Below, in pieces: positions 1 to 9,994 of a stretch of 64,000 bases of DNA. Source of the DNA: Aureimonas phyllosphaerae (lineage in GTDB: Bacteria; Pseudomonadota; Alphaproteobacteria; Rhizobiales; Rhizobiaceae); contig NZ_FOOA01000001.1 of NCBI RefSeq assembly GCF_900113065.1, positions 581,494 through 645,493 of the forward strand, given 5' to 3'. The stretch's first letter is position 1, and every line of letters begins with the position of its first letter. A program made the translations under genes and the position numbers. Below the pieces are notes generated by a model. The model was given only the letters and a program-made list of their open reading frames with translations. It did no database searches and was not told the DNA's origin.

Positions 1-1
1 T

Positions 2-595
2 CCCGACAAGGGCAACATGACCCGCGACGAGATCGACCTGACGATCGACGCGCTGATCGAGGCCAAGCAGGGCGGCCAGTTCCGAGCCCTGTGGTCGGAC
101 TTCAACGAGAGCGTCAACCTCATGGCCTCCGGCGAGACCGTGATCCAGTCCATGTGGTCGCCCGCCGTCACCGCCGTGCGCGCCAAGGGCATCGACTGCC
201 GCTTCCAGCCGCTGAAGGAGGGCTACCGCGCCTGGGCCTCGGGCTTCGCCCTGCCCGCGACGCTCGAGGGCCCGAAGCTCGACGCCGCCTACGAGTTCGT
301 CAACTGGTTCCTGTCCGGCTGGGCCGGCGCCTTCCTCAACCGCCAGGGCTACTACTCCGGCGTCCTGTCGACTGCCAAGTCCGCCATGCAGCCCTACGAA
401 TGGGCCTACTGGATGGAGGGCAAGCCGGCCGAGAAGGACATTCTTTCCCCGCAGGGCCAGGTCATCGCCAAGACCGGCGACGTGCGCGACGGCGGCTCCT
501 TCAACGAGCGCATGGGCGCCGTCGCCTGCTGGAACGCAGTGATGGACGAGGACGCCTACATGGTCCGCAAATGGAACGAGTTCGTCGCGGCATAA
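2..595 (+). CDS. ABC transporter substrate-binding protein, spermidine/putrescine (PotD) type, 3' part
   Basis: This is the C-terminal ~197 residues of a periplasmic binding protein; the reading frame is open to the left edge, so the start lies outside the window. The visible part has the PotD-family pattern: a hinge-proximal stretch ending in SMWSPAV, the GYRAWASGFALP segment, then helices around EFVNWFLSGWAGAF. It would deliver a polyamine or similar cationic or amino-type ligand to the permeases at 812 and 1861. The stop is followed by a run of inverted repeats (614-695) that may uncouple its expression from the permeases. The ATPase of the system is not visible and is presumably upstream. 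The exact ligand cannot be read from this fragment. Confidence 0.8.
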   Translation, partial: PDKGNMTRDEIDLTIDALIEAKQGGQFRALWSDFNESVNLMASGETVIQSMWSPAVTAVRAKGIDCRFQPLKEGYRAWASGFALPATLEGPKLDAAYEFVNWFLSGWAGAFLNRQGYYSGVLSTAKSAMQPYEWAYWMEGKPAEKDILSPQGQVIAKTGDVRDGGSFNERMGAVACWNAVMDEDAYMVRKWNEFVAA

Positions 596-613
596 GGCGC
601 GGCGGTTGTCGCA

Positions 614-695
614 GGGGACATGATGTCCCCTGGCCCCTCCTCATTTGATGAGGTGTCCGAAGATCGAGAGGGCCAGCGGCCCTCCCGATCTTCGG
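614..695. repeat. Three consecutive inverted repeats between binding-protein and permease genes
   Basis: Three separate perfect or near-perfect palindromes lie end to end. 614-630 is an 8-bp stem with a 1-nt centre (GGGGACAT/ATGTCCCC). 639-653 is a 6-bp stem (CCTCAT/ATGAGG). 657-695 is a long hairpin with arms CCGAAGATCG and CGATCTTCGG and inner stem GAGGGCC/GGCCCTC. Farther on, weaker ones occur (TCGGGAA/TTCCCGA near 720-740 and GGGGCT/AGCCCC). Hairpins between a binding-protein gene and permease genes commonly stabilise the upstream mRNA or reduce downstream expression; that role is inferred here. Confidence 0.7.
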
Positions 696-811
696 AAAGG
701 TCCCAAACGAAAAGAAGGGTTCGGGAATTCCTTCCCGAGCGGGGCTCGGGGCGGCAGCCCCGCCACATCCACGCGGCCCCACGCTGCAACGTTCCCACCC
801 ACGGAGGCCGC

Positions 812-1696
812 ATGGCAGCGACCGATCGCACGGGGCTTGCGCCCTATCTCCAGGCGGCGCCGCTGGCGCTAGTGTTCCTGTTGTTTCTGGTGGTGCCGCT
901 CGCCTTCATCGTGATGGTGAGCTTCTGGACCTACGACAACTACCAGATCCAGCCGGCCTTCACGCTGCAGAACTATGCCGACGTCTTCGACCGCTGCATC
1001 ACGCGGCTACCGGTGCTCTGCACGACCTTCCGCACCTATCTGTCGACGCTCGGCTTCGCGCTCCGGGTCTGGGTGCTGACGCTCGGGATCGGCTTCACGA
1101 TCGCCTATTTTCTCGCCTTCGAGGTGCGCTCGAAGGCGGTGCAGTCGATGCTGTTCCTGGTCTGCACGATCCCGTTCTGGACCTCCAACGTCATCCGCAT
1201 GATCTCGTGGATCCCGCTCCTCGGCCGCGAGGGTCTGGTGAACCGGACCCTGATGGGCATCGGGGCGATCGACCAGCCGATCGACTGGCTCTTGTATTCC
1301 TCCTTCTCGGTGACGCTGACCTTCGTCCACCTCTTCACCTTCTTCATGGTGGTGCCGATCTACAATTCGATGCTGCGCATCGACCGCTCGCTGATCGAGG
1401 CGGCACGGGATGCCGGTGCCTCCGGCTGGCAGATCCTGTGGAACGTCATCGTGCCGCTGTCGAAGACCGGCATCGCCATCGGCTCGATCTTCGTCCTCAC
1501 CATCGTCATGGGCGACTTCGTGACCGTCGGCCTGATGGGCGGCCAGCAGATCGCCTCGGTCGGCAAGACGATCCAGACGGAGATCAGCTACCTCCAGTTC
1601 CCGATCGCCGCCGCCAACGCCGTCGTGCTGCTCGCCACCGTCCTCCTCATCGTCTTCGCGCTCCTGCGCGTCGTCGACATCCGCAAGGAGCTATAG
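812..1696 (+). CDS. ABC transporter permease, PotB-like
   Basis: This is a 294-residue inner-membrane permease of the spermidine/putrescine (PotB/PotH) group. It opens with a long hydrophobic segment (APLALVFLLFLVVPLAFIV) and has about six membrane helices. The cytoplasmic EAA loop, which docks on the ATPase, is visible as IEAARDAGASGWQILWNV. The ATG at 812 was chosen because an ACGGAGG ribosome-binding site lies just before it; upstream in-frame starts run through the hairpin region. It pairs with the permease at 1861 to form the channel and works with the binding protein that ends at 595. Confidence 0.88.
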   Translation: MAATDRTGLAPYLQAAPLALVFLLFLVVPLAFIVMVSFWTYDNYQIQPAFTLQNYADVFDRCITRLPVLCTTFRTYLSTLGFALRVWVLTLGIGFTIAYFLAFEVRSKAVQSMLFLVCTIPFWTSNVIRMISWIPLLGREGLVNRTLMGIGAIDQPIDWLLYSSFSVTLTFVHLFTFFMVVPIYNSMLRIDRSLIEAARDAGASGWQILWNVIVPLSKTGIAIGSIFVLTIVMGDFVTVGLMGGQQIASVGKTIQTEISYLQFPIAAANAVVLLATVLLIVFALLRVVDIRKEL

Positions 1697-1857
1697 AGTG
1701 TCCTTCGACGATGCGGGGGTCGGCAGGCCGGTCCTGCTTCCCCTCCGCAGCGTCCCGGATGCTCGACGATGCCGCCGGCATCGACTGCGCTCCGCTCCTC
1801 GCGGCCGGGGAAGCATCCCTCGCCCCGCCTCCGCCCCGCATCATCGAAGGACACTCT
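1695..1857. repeat. 163-bp element bounded by 24-bp inverted repeats
   Basis: The left arm (1695-1718, beginning AGAGTGTCCTTCG) and the right arm (1834-1857) are reverse complements over 24 bp with one mismatch. Inside there are further complementary pieces (CTTCCCC/GGGGAAG and CGATGCC/GGCATCG), so the whole stretch could fold as one long imperfect stem. The left arm overlaps the stop codon of the first permease, and the right arm contributes the GAAGG ribosome-binding site of the next gene. It resembles a small palindromic mobile repeat that inserted between two co-transcribed genes, but no copy elsewhere in this window was noticed. Confidence 0.75.
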
Positions 1858-1860
1858 GAC

Positions 1861-2745
1861 GTGTCGGAAAAACGCTCCCGCGCCTTCTGGCCGCTCGCGA
1901 TCTTCTTCTCACTCTTCGTCCTGTTCCTCTACGGGCCGACGCTGACCGTCCTCGTCCTCTCCTTCCAGGGGCCGCAGGGCGGGTTGACGTTCCCGATGAA
2001 CGGGTTCTCGACCCACTGGTTCGGCGTGCTGTGGCAGGGGCTCGGCGTCGTCGACGTCTGGGCCGCGTTCGGACGCTCGTTCCGGCTGGGCCTCGTGGTG
2101 ACCGTCCTGACGGTCGTCATCTCGGTGCTGGCGGGCCTCGCCTTCCGGCGGCGGTTCCGAGGCTCGACGCTCCTGTTCTACACGGCGATCGCAAGCCTCA
2201 TCCTGCCGTCGATCGCGGTCTCGCTCGGCATCGCGCTGGAGTTTCGCATCTTCGACGACGTCGTGAAAGCCTACGGCCTCGGCGGCGATGGCTACCAGTC
2301 GGCGATGGGCCTCTTCACCTCGGCGCTCGGCGCTCACCTCACCTGGACCCTGCCCTTCGGCATGCTCGTGATGTTCGCCGTCTTCAACCGCTTCGACCCC
2401 GCCTACGAGGAAGCCGCCCGCGATCTCGGCGCAACGCCATGGCAGACCTTCCGCCATGTCGTCCTGCCGATCATCGCACCCTATCTCGTCGGCGTGGCGC
2501 TCTTCGGCTTCACCCTGTCGTGGGACGAGATCGCCCGTACCTCCCAGGCGATCGGCGGCCCGAATACGCTGCCACTGGAACTCCAAGGCCTGACGACGAC
2601 GGTCACCACCCCGGCGATCTACGCGCTCGGCACGCTGACGACGGCAGTGTCCTTCCTCGTCATTGCCCTCACGCTCGGCACCGGCTTGTTCCTTCGTGCG
2701 CGTCGCATGCGCGGCGCCTCCGACGCCGGCAAGGGTACGCTCTGA
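1861..2745 (+). CDS. ABC transporter permease, PotC-like
   Basis: This is a 294-residue second permease of the polyamine-type importer. The N-terminal hydrophobic segment (FWPLAIFFSLFVLFLYGPTLTVLVLSF) and the EAA loop EEAARDLGATPWQTFRHVVLP are typical of PotC/PotI. The GTG at 1861 was chosen because GAAGG lies 10 nt upstream and the protein then begins at the usual point before helix one; longer in-frame extensions would read through the preceding gene in another frame. The racemase gene begins 8 nt after its stop, so the two are likely co-transcribed. Confidence 0.87.
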   Translation: MSEKRSRAFWPLAIFFSLFVLFLYGPTLTVLVLSFQGPQGGLTFPMNGFSTHWFGVLWQGLGVVDVWAAFGRSFRLGLVVTVLTVVISVLAGLAFRRRFRGSTLLFYTAIASLILPSIAVSLGIALEFRIFDDVVKAYGLGGDGYQSAMGLFTSALGAHLTWTLPFGMLVMFAVFNRFDPAYEEAARDLGATPWQTFRHVVLPIIAPYLVGVALFGFTLSWDEIARTSQAIGGPNTLPLELQGLTTTVTTPAIYALGTLTTAVSFLVIALTLGTGLFLRARRMRGASDAGKGTL

Positions 2746-2753
2746 AAGCCGCC

Positions 2754-3404
2754 ATGCGCATCCTTTTCATCAATCCCAACGCCACCGTCTCGATGACGCA
2801 CAAGATCGGGGCGGCGGCCCGGGCCGCGGCCTCGCCCGGCACGTTCATCCTCTCCGCCACCAACCATGCCGGTCCGGCGTCGATCCAAGGACCGGCTGAT
2901 GGCGAGGCGGCCGAGCCCGGCCTCCTCGCGTTGATCGCGGAGCGGGACGCGGACGCCGATGCCTTCGTGATCGCCTGCTTCGACGACACGGGATTGGAGA
3001 CGGCGAGAACGCTCACGGGCAAGCCGGTCATCGGGATCGGCGAGGCCGCCATGCGGGCCGCCGCCGACGGGAATCGCGCGTTCAGCGTGGTGACGACGCT
3101 GTCGGTCTCGATTCCGGTGATCGAGGAGAACGTGCGGGCCTATGGGCTCGGCAGCCTCTGCCGGCGGGTGCGCGCCTCCGAGGTGCCGGTGCTGGCTCTG
3201 GAAGAGCCCGGCAGCGCCGCACGCGAGACGGTGGCGGCCGAGATCGCGGCGGCGCTCGGCGAGGACCAGCCCGGTGCCGTCGTCCTCGGCTGCGCCGGCA
3301 TGGCCGATCTCGCCGAGACGTTCGCCGCCCGGTTCGGCGTGCCCGTGTTCGACGGTGTGGTCTGCGCGGTCAAGGCGCTGGAAGCGCAGTCGCGAGATGC
3401 CTGA
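2754..3404 (+). CDS. Hydantoin/aspartate-glutamate racemase family protein
   Basis: This is a 216-residue member of the Asp/Glu/hydantoin racemase superfamily. It starts with the family hallmark MRILFINPNAT and has the two catalytic cysteines, Cys75 (IACFDDTG) and Cys180 (LGCAGMAD). Such enzymes interconvert enantiomers of 5-substituted hydantoins or allantoin by a two-cysteine acid/base mechanism. The gene follows the permease by 8 nt and precedes the pyrimidine-degradation operon, which suggests a role in nitrogen scavenging. Whether the substrate is allantoin, a hydantoin or an amino acid cannot be decided from the sequence. Confidence 0.82.
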   Translation: MRILFINPNATVSMTHKIGAAARAAASPGTFILSATNHAGPASIQGPADGEAAEPGLLALIAERDADADAFVIACFDDTGLETARTLTGKPVIGIGEAAMRAAADGNRAFSVVTTLSVSIPVIEENVRAYGLGSLCRRVRASEVPVLALEEPGSAARETVAAEIAAALGEDQPGAVVLGCAGMADLAETFAARFGVPVFDGVVCAVKALEAQSRDA

Positions 3405-3568
3405 CCTTGGTCCGGAGCCCTCCGGCTGCTGCTGAAGGATGGGTCAGGCGGCAGTTGCGAAGAAGCGGCTCCGACGGCGGGCGCGCGGATCGACGAAGAC
3501 ATCCTCGGAACCCGTTGCCAACGCAGTAACCATGGGTTGCCGCGGTTTTCGGCATCTCCCTCTCGAAT

Positions 3569-3584
3569 TTGTCCATTTGGTCAG
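3569..3584. promoter_or_regulatory. RutR-like operator
   Basis: TTGTCCATTTGGTCAG matches the known RutR palindrome TTGACCA-NN-TGGTCAA at 12 of 14 defined positions. It lies about 155 bp before the rutA start and about 75 bp before the sigma-54 element. The rutR gene at the far end of the operon supports the assignment. Confidence 0.72.
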
Positions 3585-3659
3585 TTTTCCCGGCCACCCT
3601 CGGACACCTGGCTATCGCCTTTCCTTACAAGCCATTGCAATCAATTATGAAAATGTCTC

Positions 3660-3675
3660 TGGCACGCGTCTTGCT
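3660..3675 (+). promoter_or_regulatory. Sigma-54 promoter of the rut operon
   Basis: TGGCACGCGTCTTGCT has the -24 GG and -12 GC elements with exact spacing (TGGCACG, four bases, TTGCT). This is essentially the consensus for RpoN. It is 48 nt from the rutA start. It fits the known nitrogen-limitation (NtrC) control of rut genes in enterobacteria. Confidence 0.82.
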
Positions 3676-3723
3676 GTGCATTCGGTGCGGTGCTGATGCC
3701 GCATTGCTGGAGCAAGAGGACGG

Positions 3724-4811
<1,088 letters not shown>

Positions 4812-4815
<4 letters not shown>

Positions 4816-5555
4816 GCGCGCTTCCCGCTGCCGGACACGTGCCCCGGCCGCAGACGCGCGAGAGCGTCACCCTGCCCGCCCGCCCGGAGCCGCTGTCGCT
4901 GAAGCTCCACGAGACCGCAGTCGTCGTGGTCGACATGCAGAACGCCTATGCGACGCCCGGCGGCTACGTGGACCTCGCCGGCTTTGACATCTCCGGCGCC
5001 GCCGGCACGATCGGAGCGATCGGCAGGGCGCTCTCGGCGGCGCGCGACGCCGGCGTCCTCGTGGTCTATCTTCAGAACGGCTGGGACAAGGACTACCTGG
5101 ACGCCGGCGGTCCCGGCTCGCCGAACTGGCACAAGTCGAACGCTTTGAAAACCATGCGCCGCCGGCCGGAACTTGCCGGCACGCTGCTGGCCAAGGGCAC
5201 CTGGGACTACGCGATCGTCGACGCGCTCCAGCCGCGCCCAGGCGACCTTCTGGTGCCGAAGACGCGCTACAGTGGCTTCTTCAACTCGACCCTCGACAGC
5301 ACCTTGCGTGCGCGCGGCATCCGCAATCTCGTCTTCGTCGGCATCGCCACCAATGTCTGCGTGGAGAGCACGCTGCGCGACGCCTTCCACCTCGAATATT
5401 TCGCGGTGATGCTGGAGGACGCCACGCATCAGCTCGGTCCCGCCTTCATTCAGGAGGCGGCGGCCTACAATGTCGAGACCTTCTTCGGCTGGGTCTCGAC
5501 GGTCGCCGACTTCTGCGGCGCCGTCTCGCAAGCCGCCCCCTCCCCCTCGATCTGA
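4812..5555 (+). CDS. rutB: Ureidoacrylate amidohydrolase RutB
   Basis: This 247-residue cysteine hydrolase of the isochorismatase-like fold releases carbamate (then ammonia and CO2) from ureidoacrylate or its peroxy form. The expected catalytic set is visible: Asp41 in [14 protein letters not shown], Lys150 in [10 protein letters not shown] and Cys183 in ATNVCVEST. Its ATG overlaps the rutA stop by 4 nt, the usual sign of translational coupling. Confidence 0.94.
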
Positions 5556-5568
5556 TCCAGGAGCCGGC

Positions 5569-5958
5569 ATGCCGAAATCCATCGTCGTCCCCGAGGGCAC
5601 GTCGAAGCCGATCGCCCCGTTCTCGCCCGGCACATTGGCCGACGGGATCGTCTACGTCTCGGGAACGCTCCCCTTCGACGCCAACAACGACGTCGTGCAT
5701 GTCGGCGACGCCGGGGCCCAGACGCGCCATGTCCTCGAAACCATCAAGTCCGTCATCACGACCGCCGGCGGCACGATGGAGGACGTGACCATGAACCACA
5801 TCTTCATCACCGACTGGGCGAACTACGCCGCGGTCAACGCGGTCTATGCCGAGTATTTTCCGGGCGACAAGCCGGCGCGCTACTGCATTCTCTGCGGCCT
5901 CGTGAAGCCCGATGCACTGGTGGAGATCGCCACCGTCGCGCATATCGGCCGCCCATGA
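5569..5958 (+). CDS. rutC: RutC, RidA-family aminoacrylate deaminase
   Basis: This is a 129-residue member of the RidA/YjgF family that assists conversion of 3-aminoacrylate in the Rut pathway. It is full length, starting [21 protein letters not shown]. The conserved C-terminal [22 protein letters not shown] segment carries the active-site Arg and Glu of the family. The ATG at 5569 has a GGAG ribosome-binding site. The stop overlaps the rutD start. Confidence 0.92.
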   Translation: MPKSIVVPEGTSKPIAPFSPGTLADGIVYVSGTLPFDANNDVVHVGDAGAQTRHVLETIKSVITTAGGTMEDVTMNHIFITDWANYAAVNAVYAEYFPGDKPARYCILCGLVKPDALVEIATVAHIGRP

Positions 5959-6749
5959 CGCTGCATCACGACGTCTTTGGGCGCGCCGACGGCGGCGCGC
6001 CGACGCTCATCCTTTCGTCCGGCCTCGGGGGCTCCGGCGGCTACTGGGCCCCGCAGATCGAGGCGCTGGCGCCGCATTTTCGCGTCGTCACCTACGATCA
6101 TCGCGGCACGAACCGCAGCGGTGGTGCGGGGCAGGACATGATCGCCGCCATGGCCGACGACGTCCTCGAGATGGCCGAGGCGATCGGCGCCGAGCACTTC
6201 CACTTCATGGGTCACGCGCTGGGCGGCCTGATCGGCCTCGATCTCGCCCTGCGGCCTGCCTCGCCGATCCGGAGCCTCGTCCTTGTCAACGCCTGGGGTC
6301 GCGCCGATCCCCATTCCGGCCGTTGCTTCGATACGCGGATCACGCTTCTGGAAAGGGCGGGGGTCGAGGCCTTCGTCAACGCCCAGCCGCTGTTCCTCTA
6401 CCCCGCTGCCTGGATGGCCGAGAACGCTGCGCGTCTTGAAGCCGAAGTCGCGCACGGGATCGCCCATTTCCAGGGACGCGAGACCGTCCTGTCCCGCATC
6501 AAGGCCCTGCGCGCCTTCGACATGGAAGCCCGGCTCGGCGAGGTCGCGGTGCCGACGCTGGTGGTGGCCGCAAAGGACGATCTCCTCGTCACCTATACGC
6601 GCTCCGTAAATCTCGCGGAACGGATCGGAGGGGCGCGGCTCGCCCTGGCGGACCACGGCGCCCATGCGGTCAACATCACCGAGGCCGCCTGGTTCGATGC
6701 GGCCGTCGTCTCGTTCTTTGCGTCGCTGGAAGGGACACGATCGCCATGA
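5955..6749 (+). CDS. rutD: RutD, alpha/beta-hydrolase-fold protein of uracil degradation
   Basis: This 264-residue alpha/beta-hydrolase-like protein is thought to speed aminoacrylate hydrolysis to malonic semialdehyde and ammonia. The nucleophile elbow reads GHALGG, with Ala where esterases have Ser; this substitution is a known feature of RutD rather than damage. A C-terminal His-containing stretch DHGAHAVNI fits the fold. It overlaps rutC and rutF by 4 nt each. Confidence 0.9.
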   Translation: MTLHHDVFGRADGGAPTLILSSGLGGSGGYWAPQIEALAPHFRVVTYDHRGTNRSGGAGQDMIAAMADDVLEMAEAIGAEHFHFMGHALGGLIGLDLALRPASPIRSLVLVNAWGRADPHSGRCFDTRITLLERAGVEAFVNAQPLFLYPAAWMAENAARLEAEVAHGIAHFQGRETVLSRIKALRAFDMEARLGEVAVPTLVVAAKDDLLVTYTRSVNLAERIGGARLALADHGAHAVNITEAAWFDAAVVSFFASLEGTRSP

Positions 6750-7264
6750 GTGCCGCCGCAGCATCGCCTGTTCTCCCGAACGACGCCGAACCTGTCGACC
6801 GCTCCGCATTCCGCGACGCGATGGCACGGCTCGGGGCGGCCGTGACCATTGTGACGACCGACGGGCCCGGCGGGCGCACCGGCTTCGCGGCGACCGCGGT
6901 TTGCAGTGTCACCGACGACCCGCCGACGCTTCTCGTCTGCATCAACCGGGCGTCCTCCGCCTATCAGCCGGTGCGGTGGAACGGCCGGGTCTGCGTCAAC
7001 GTCCTCGGCGACGAGCAGGCGGAGGTCAGCCGCGTGTTCGGCGGCCGGACGCCGGCCGACGAGCGCTTTGCTGCCGCATCGTGGCGTTCGAACGCTTCAG
7101 GCACGCCCGAACTTGAGGGCGCTTTGGTCTCGATCGGCTGCGAGATCGAGACGGTCACGGAGGCGGGAACGCATGATGTCCTCTTCTGCCGGGTCGTCTC
7201 GATCCGCTCGCGCGAGGACGGCGGCGCGCTCATTTATTTCGATCGGACCTATCACCGCCTGTGA
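6746..7264 (+). CDS. rutF: RutF, NADH:FMN oxidoreductase
   Basis: This 172-residue flavin-reductase-domain protein supplies FMNH2 to RutA. The body (FRDAMARLGAAVTIVTT, then TGFAATAVCSVTDDPPTLLVCINR) is diagnostic of the flavin reductase-like domain, with an HDVLFCRVVSI segment near the end. It is the last gene of the operon. rutE (malonic semialdehyde reductase) and rutG (uracil permease) do not follow, so those steps must be met elsewhere. It converges on rutR, with only 46 bp between the stops. Confidence 0.92.
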   Translation: MSAAAASPVLPNDAEPVDRSAFRDAMARLGAAVTIVTTDGPGGRTGFAATAVCSVTDDPPTLLVCINRASSAYQPVRWNGRVCVNVLGDEQAEVSRVFGGRTPADERFAAASWRSNASGTPELEGALVSIGCEIETVTEAGTHDVLFCRVVSIRSREDGGALIYFDRTYHRL

Positions 7265-7310
7265 TCTCGGCCGGATTGGCTGAAGGCTTTCGCAGGTGAG
7301 GCGCTCCCTC

Positions 7311-7964
7311 TCAGCGAGGCCGTACGCCGTCGAGGATGATCGCGAGGACGGACTGGGTGACCGACGAGCGGAAATCGGGGCTCTCCGCCTTGGGACCGAG
7401 GATGGCGCGGATCTGCGCGTCGAAGTCGGCGTAGTGCTGCGTCGTCGCCCAGATCGCGAAGATCAGGTGGACGGGATCGACCGGAGCCAGCCGTCCTTGC
7501 GCGATCCACGCCCGGATGACGGCCGTCTTCTTCGACACGAGATCGCGCAGCGTCGTCTCGAGGCTGGGCATCATGACCGGCGCGCCGGCGATGATTTCGT
7601 TGGCGAAGAGCCGGGAGGCTTCCGGCCGCTCGGCCGACAGCGCGAGCTTCGCCGTGATGTAGCGGCGAAGCTCCTCCGCCGGATCACCCTCGACCGTCAG
7701 TTCCTCCAGCGGCTGCAGCCAGTCGGCCAGCGTGCGCTCGAGGACGGCCTCGTAGAGATCCTGCTTGCGGCGGTAGTAGTAGAGAAGGTTCGCCTTGGAC
7801 ATGCCGGCGCGGGCTGCGATCTCGTCCACCGTCGATCCGCGCAGACCGTGGCGGGAGAAGATGTCCAGCGCGGCGTCGAGGATCAGGGCACGCGTCATCG
7901 TCTGGATGCGGGTCGCCGGCACTGCGGGCGCAGGAACCGGTCGATCTAACTCCTTCTCGGCCAT
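7311..7964 (-). CDS. rutR: TetR-family pyrimidine regulator RutR
   Basis: This is a 217-residue TetR-type repressor. The N-terminal helix-turn-helix reads TVDEIAARAGMSKANLLYYYRRKQ. The C-terminal domain matches the uracil-sensing RutR group (ETTLRDLVSKKTAVIRAWIAQGRLAPVDP, WATTQHYADF). The ATG at 7964 follows a GGGGAAGGGG ribosome-binding site; a longer reading to 8099 adds residues unlike the family. It is expected to bind the palindrome at 3569-3584 and release it when uracil or thymine is present. Confidence 0.9.
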   Translation of the reverse strand: MAEKELDRPVPAPAVPATRIQTMTRALILDAALDIFSRHGLRGSTVDEIAARAGMSKANLLYYYRRKQDLYEAVLERTLADWLQPLEELTVEGDPAEELRRYITAKLALSAERPEASRLFANEIIAGAPVMMPSLETTLRDLVSKKTAVIRAWIAQGRLAPVDPVHLIFAIWATTQHYADFDAQIRAILGPKAESPDFRSSVTQSVLAIILDGVRPR

Positions 7965-8148
7965 CCCCTTCCCCCGACGATTGCGACCCACGCTCCCCGA
8001 AACGTCCGTCCCAGTCGTAGAGCGCGTGGCGCCGAAAAGCCAACGGGCGGGCTGTGGATTGTCCCGCGCCTGCCGCAGAAAACGCGAAAGGCGGGCCATG
8101 CGCCCGCCTTCTGCATCTTTCCCTGGGCCCGTCGCTCGGCGAAGCGCG

Positions 8149-9954
8149 TCAGTGCGCCATCATCTCGCTGACGATCTGCGTCGGCGTCAGCGTCGATGGA
8201 TAATAGGTCGGCCAGTTCGTGACCTCCTCGAGCAGGGCGGCGCGATCGTTGCCCCAGTAGAGGTGATAGTGGTCGGCCTTCGCCGGTGCGATCCCATGGT
8301 CGCTGAACTGGATGAACTGCGGGGCATCGGCGTCGCCGTCCATCTTCCGGAAGATGAAGCGGACGCCGCGGTTGCCCTTCTTGTAGGTCAGGGTCTCACG
8401 GCCGTCGGACGCGTATGTCCCCTTCATCGGCTTGCCGTCCCTATAGAAGGTCACGACATCGCCCTCGATCGTGATCCGTTCGACGTCCGTCCGGTAGCCG
8501 GTTTCATACTCGGCCTTGTACCCAGCCGCATCCATCGGGCCCTTCTCCGCCTTGTGCTGCCAGACGGGATCGAGCGTGCCGTCCTGGAGGTATGGGTAGA
8601 CCGACTGCCAGTCGCCGGCATAGTCCGACAGCGGCCGGTCCTGGATCTGGCTGTCCTCGAAGTAGCCGGCATAGATCTTCGGGTCGCCGTGGGAATGGGC
8701 GTGGCCCGCATGGTCGTGGCCGTCGCCCTCGTGGACGACCCCGCTGCCGCCAACGACGGCGATATTGTAGGGCACCCCCTCGACGGGAACCGTACCAGCC
8801 TCTTCCAGCGTGTCCTTGGCGATGCGGCGGACCAGCCCGGCCTTCGGGTCGCTCATGACGACCTCGTCGCCGGCCATCGCGAGTCGGGGACGCTGATCGT
8901 TCCAGTGGCCGTCCATCGAATAGGGCTCGGTGACCCGGGCACTTTGCGCGATCTTGCCATCGAGGACATCGATCCGGTGCAGGGTGCCGTCCTCGGTCAG
9001 CACGTAGCCGAAGCGGGCGTTGGCGGGGTCGAGCGCGAAGTCGATACGCCGGAACGGAAGTTCGATATGCTGGATATGCGGCTCGCCCGCAGGATCGACC
9101 ACGAGGAGGCCCTTGGCGCCAAAGTTGCCGAGGAAGACCTGCAGGCTCTTCGAGCCGAGCAGCGTTCCCGTGCTCTCGCCGGCCGGAAGATCGGCGGGGT
9201 AAGGCAGCATCCGGAACTCGGGGCCCTCCTTCCCGGCCGTCACCGTCAGGATGCCTTCGTCGCAGCCCGTCGCGAGATAGGCGCCGGAGAAGGCCTCGCC
9301 GTGGATCCCGGTGCAGGGCTGCATCTCGCCGACGGGCATCCCGTCCGCTTCGACCTGCCGAAGGCCGAGGCGCTTAGGAGCAGCACTGCCCTCGACGGAT
9401 GCGTCGGACGCGACCGTCGTCACCCAGGCCTTTCCGATCGGCGCGGCATAGCCGTGGTGAGCAAGTCCCTGCGCAAGCCGGGTCGCCTCCAACCTGCCCT
9501 CTCCGAGCGCATGCGCGTCGAGAACCTCGGCATAGCCCCCTCGATCGAAGTTGATGACGACCTTGCCGCCGTGGTCGATCAGGTGGAACGGGCGGGGTCC
9601 GGTGAGCGCCTCGCGCACGGCGGCCGGCTCGGCGATCGATATGTCCGAGTGGTCGCCATGGGAGTGAAGGGAAATGCCGCTGCGGATGATGTCGACCCTG
9701 TCGTCTTCGGACTGGACGACAACGACCGCCGAGCCGTTGTCGACGCCGTAGAGTCTAGCTTGACCGGTCGTCTCGAACGACCAGCGCTTGGCTGGATCGC
9801 CAAGGTCGAAGGCCGTGACCTTGGGAGCGTCGTGGTCGCCCACGAACACGCGGTAAAGCGTCGTCGCCTTACGTTCCCGTGCGGCGTCTTCCGCCATGGC
9901 GCCCGACCACGGAACCAGTATGAGGCCTGTGGCGCAGGCAAGTTGGCGCAGCAT
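8149..9954 (-). CDS. Periplasmic zinc chaperone: AztD domain fused to ZinT domain
   Basis: This 601-residue exported protein joins two zinc-binding modules. A signal peptide (MLRQLACATGLILVPWSGAMA) precedes an AztD-like beta-propeller with the HSHGDH metal motif near residues 97-102. A His-rich linker follows (six His within about residues 408-422). Residues ~424-601 form a complete ZinT/YodA domain (DWQSVYPYLQDGTLDPVW, DHYHLYWGND). AztD is known as a zinc metallochaperone that hands metal to the AztC binding protein, and ZinT binds zinc in the periplasm. Start at 9954 is preferred because GGAG lies 6 nt before it; the ATG at 9966 has no such site. No aztABC or znuABC transporter is next to it. 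A Zur-like palindrome lies upstream. Confidence 0.85.
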   Translation of the reverse strand: MLRQLACATGLILVPWSGAMAEDAARERKATTLYRVFVGDHDAPKVTAFDLGDPAKRWSFETTGQARLYGVDNGSAVVVVQSEDDRVDIIRSGISLHSHGDHSDISIAEPAAVREALTGPRPFHLIDHGGKVVINFDRGGYAEVLDAHALGEGRLEATRLAQGLAHHGYAAPIGKAWVTTVASDASVEGSAAPKRLGLRQVEADGMPVGEMQPCTGIHGEAFSGAYLATGCDEGILTVTAGKEGPEFRMLPYPADLPAGESTGTLLGSKSLQVFLGNFGAKGLLVVDPAGEPHIQHIELPFRRIDFALDPANARFGYVLTEDGTLHRIDVLDGKIAQSARVTEPYSMDGHWNDQRPRLAMAGDEVVMSDPKAGLVRRIAKDTLEEAGTVPVEGVPYNIAVVGGSGVVHEGDGHDHAGHAHSHGDPKIYAGYFEDSQIQDRPLSDYAGDWQSVYPYLQDGTLDPVWQHKAEKGPMDAAGYKAEYETGYRTDVERITIEGDVVTFYRDGKPMKGTYASDGRETLTYKKGNRGVRFIFRKMDGDADAPQFIQFSDHGIAPAKADHYHLYWGNDRAALLEEVTNWPTYYPSTLTPTQIVSEMMAH

Positions 9955-9994
9955 CGTCGTCTCCATGCAGCGAGGCTCGAAATCGCCTCAGTTT

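Larger units (their letters stand above)
3405..3723 (+). promoter_or_regulatory. Control region of the rut operon
   Basis: This 319-bp stretch has no credible gene. It contains a RutR-like palindrome (3569-3584), a sigma-54 -24/-12 element (3660-3675) and an AGAGGA ribosome-binding site before the ATG at 3724. I did not recognise a clear NtrC binding pair, although sigma-54 dependence implies an activator site in the vicinity. A short CCGGA/TCCGG inverted repeat near 3412 could end the upstream transcript. Confidence 0.7.
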
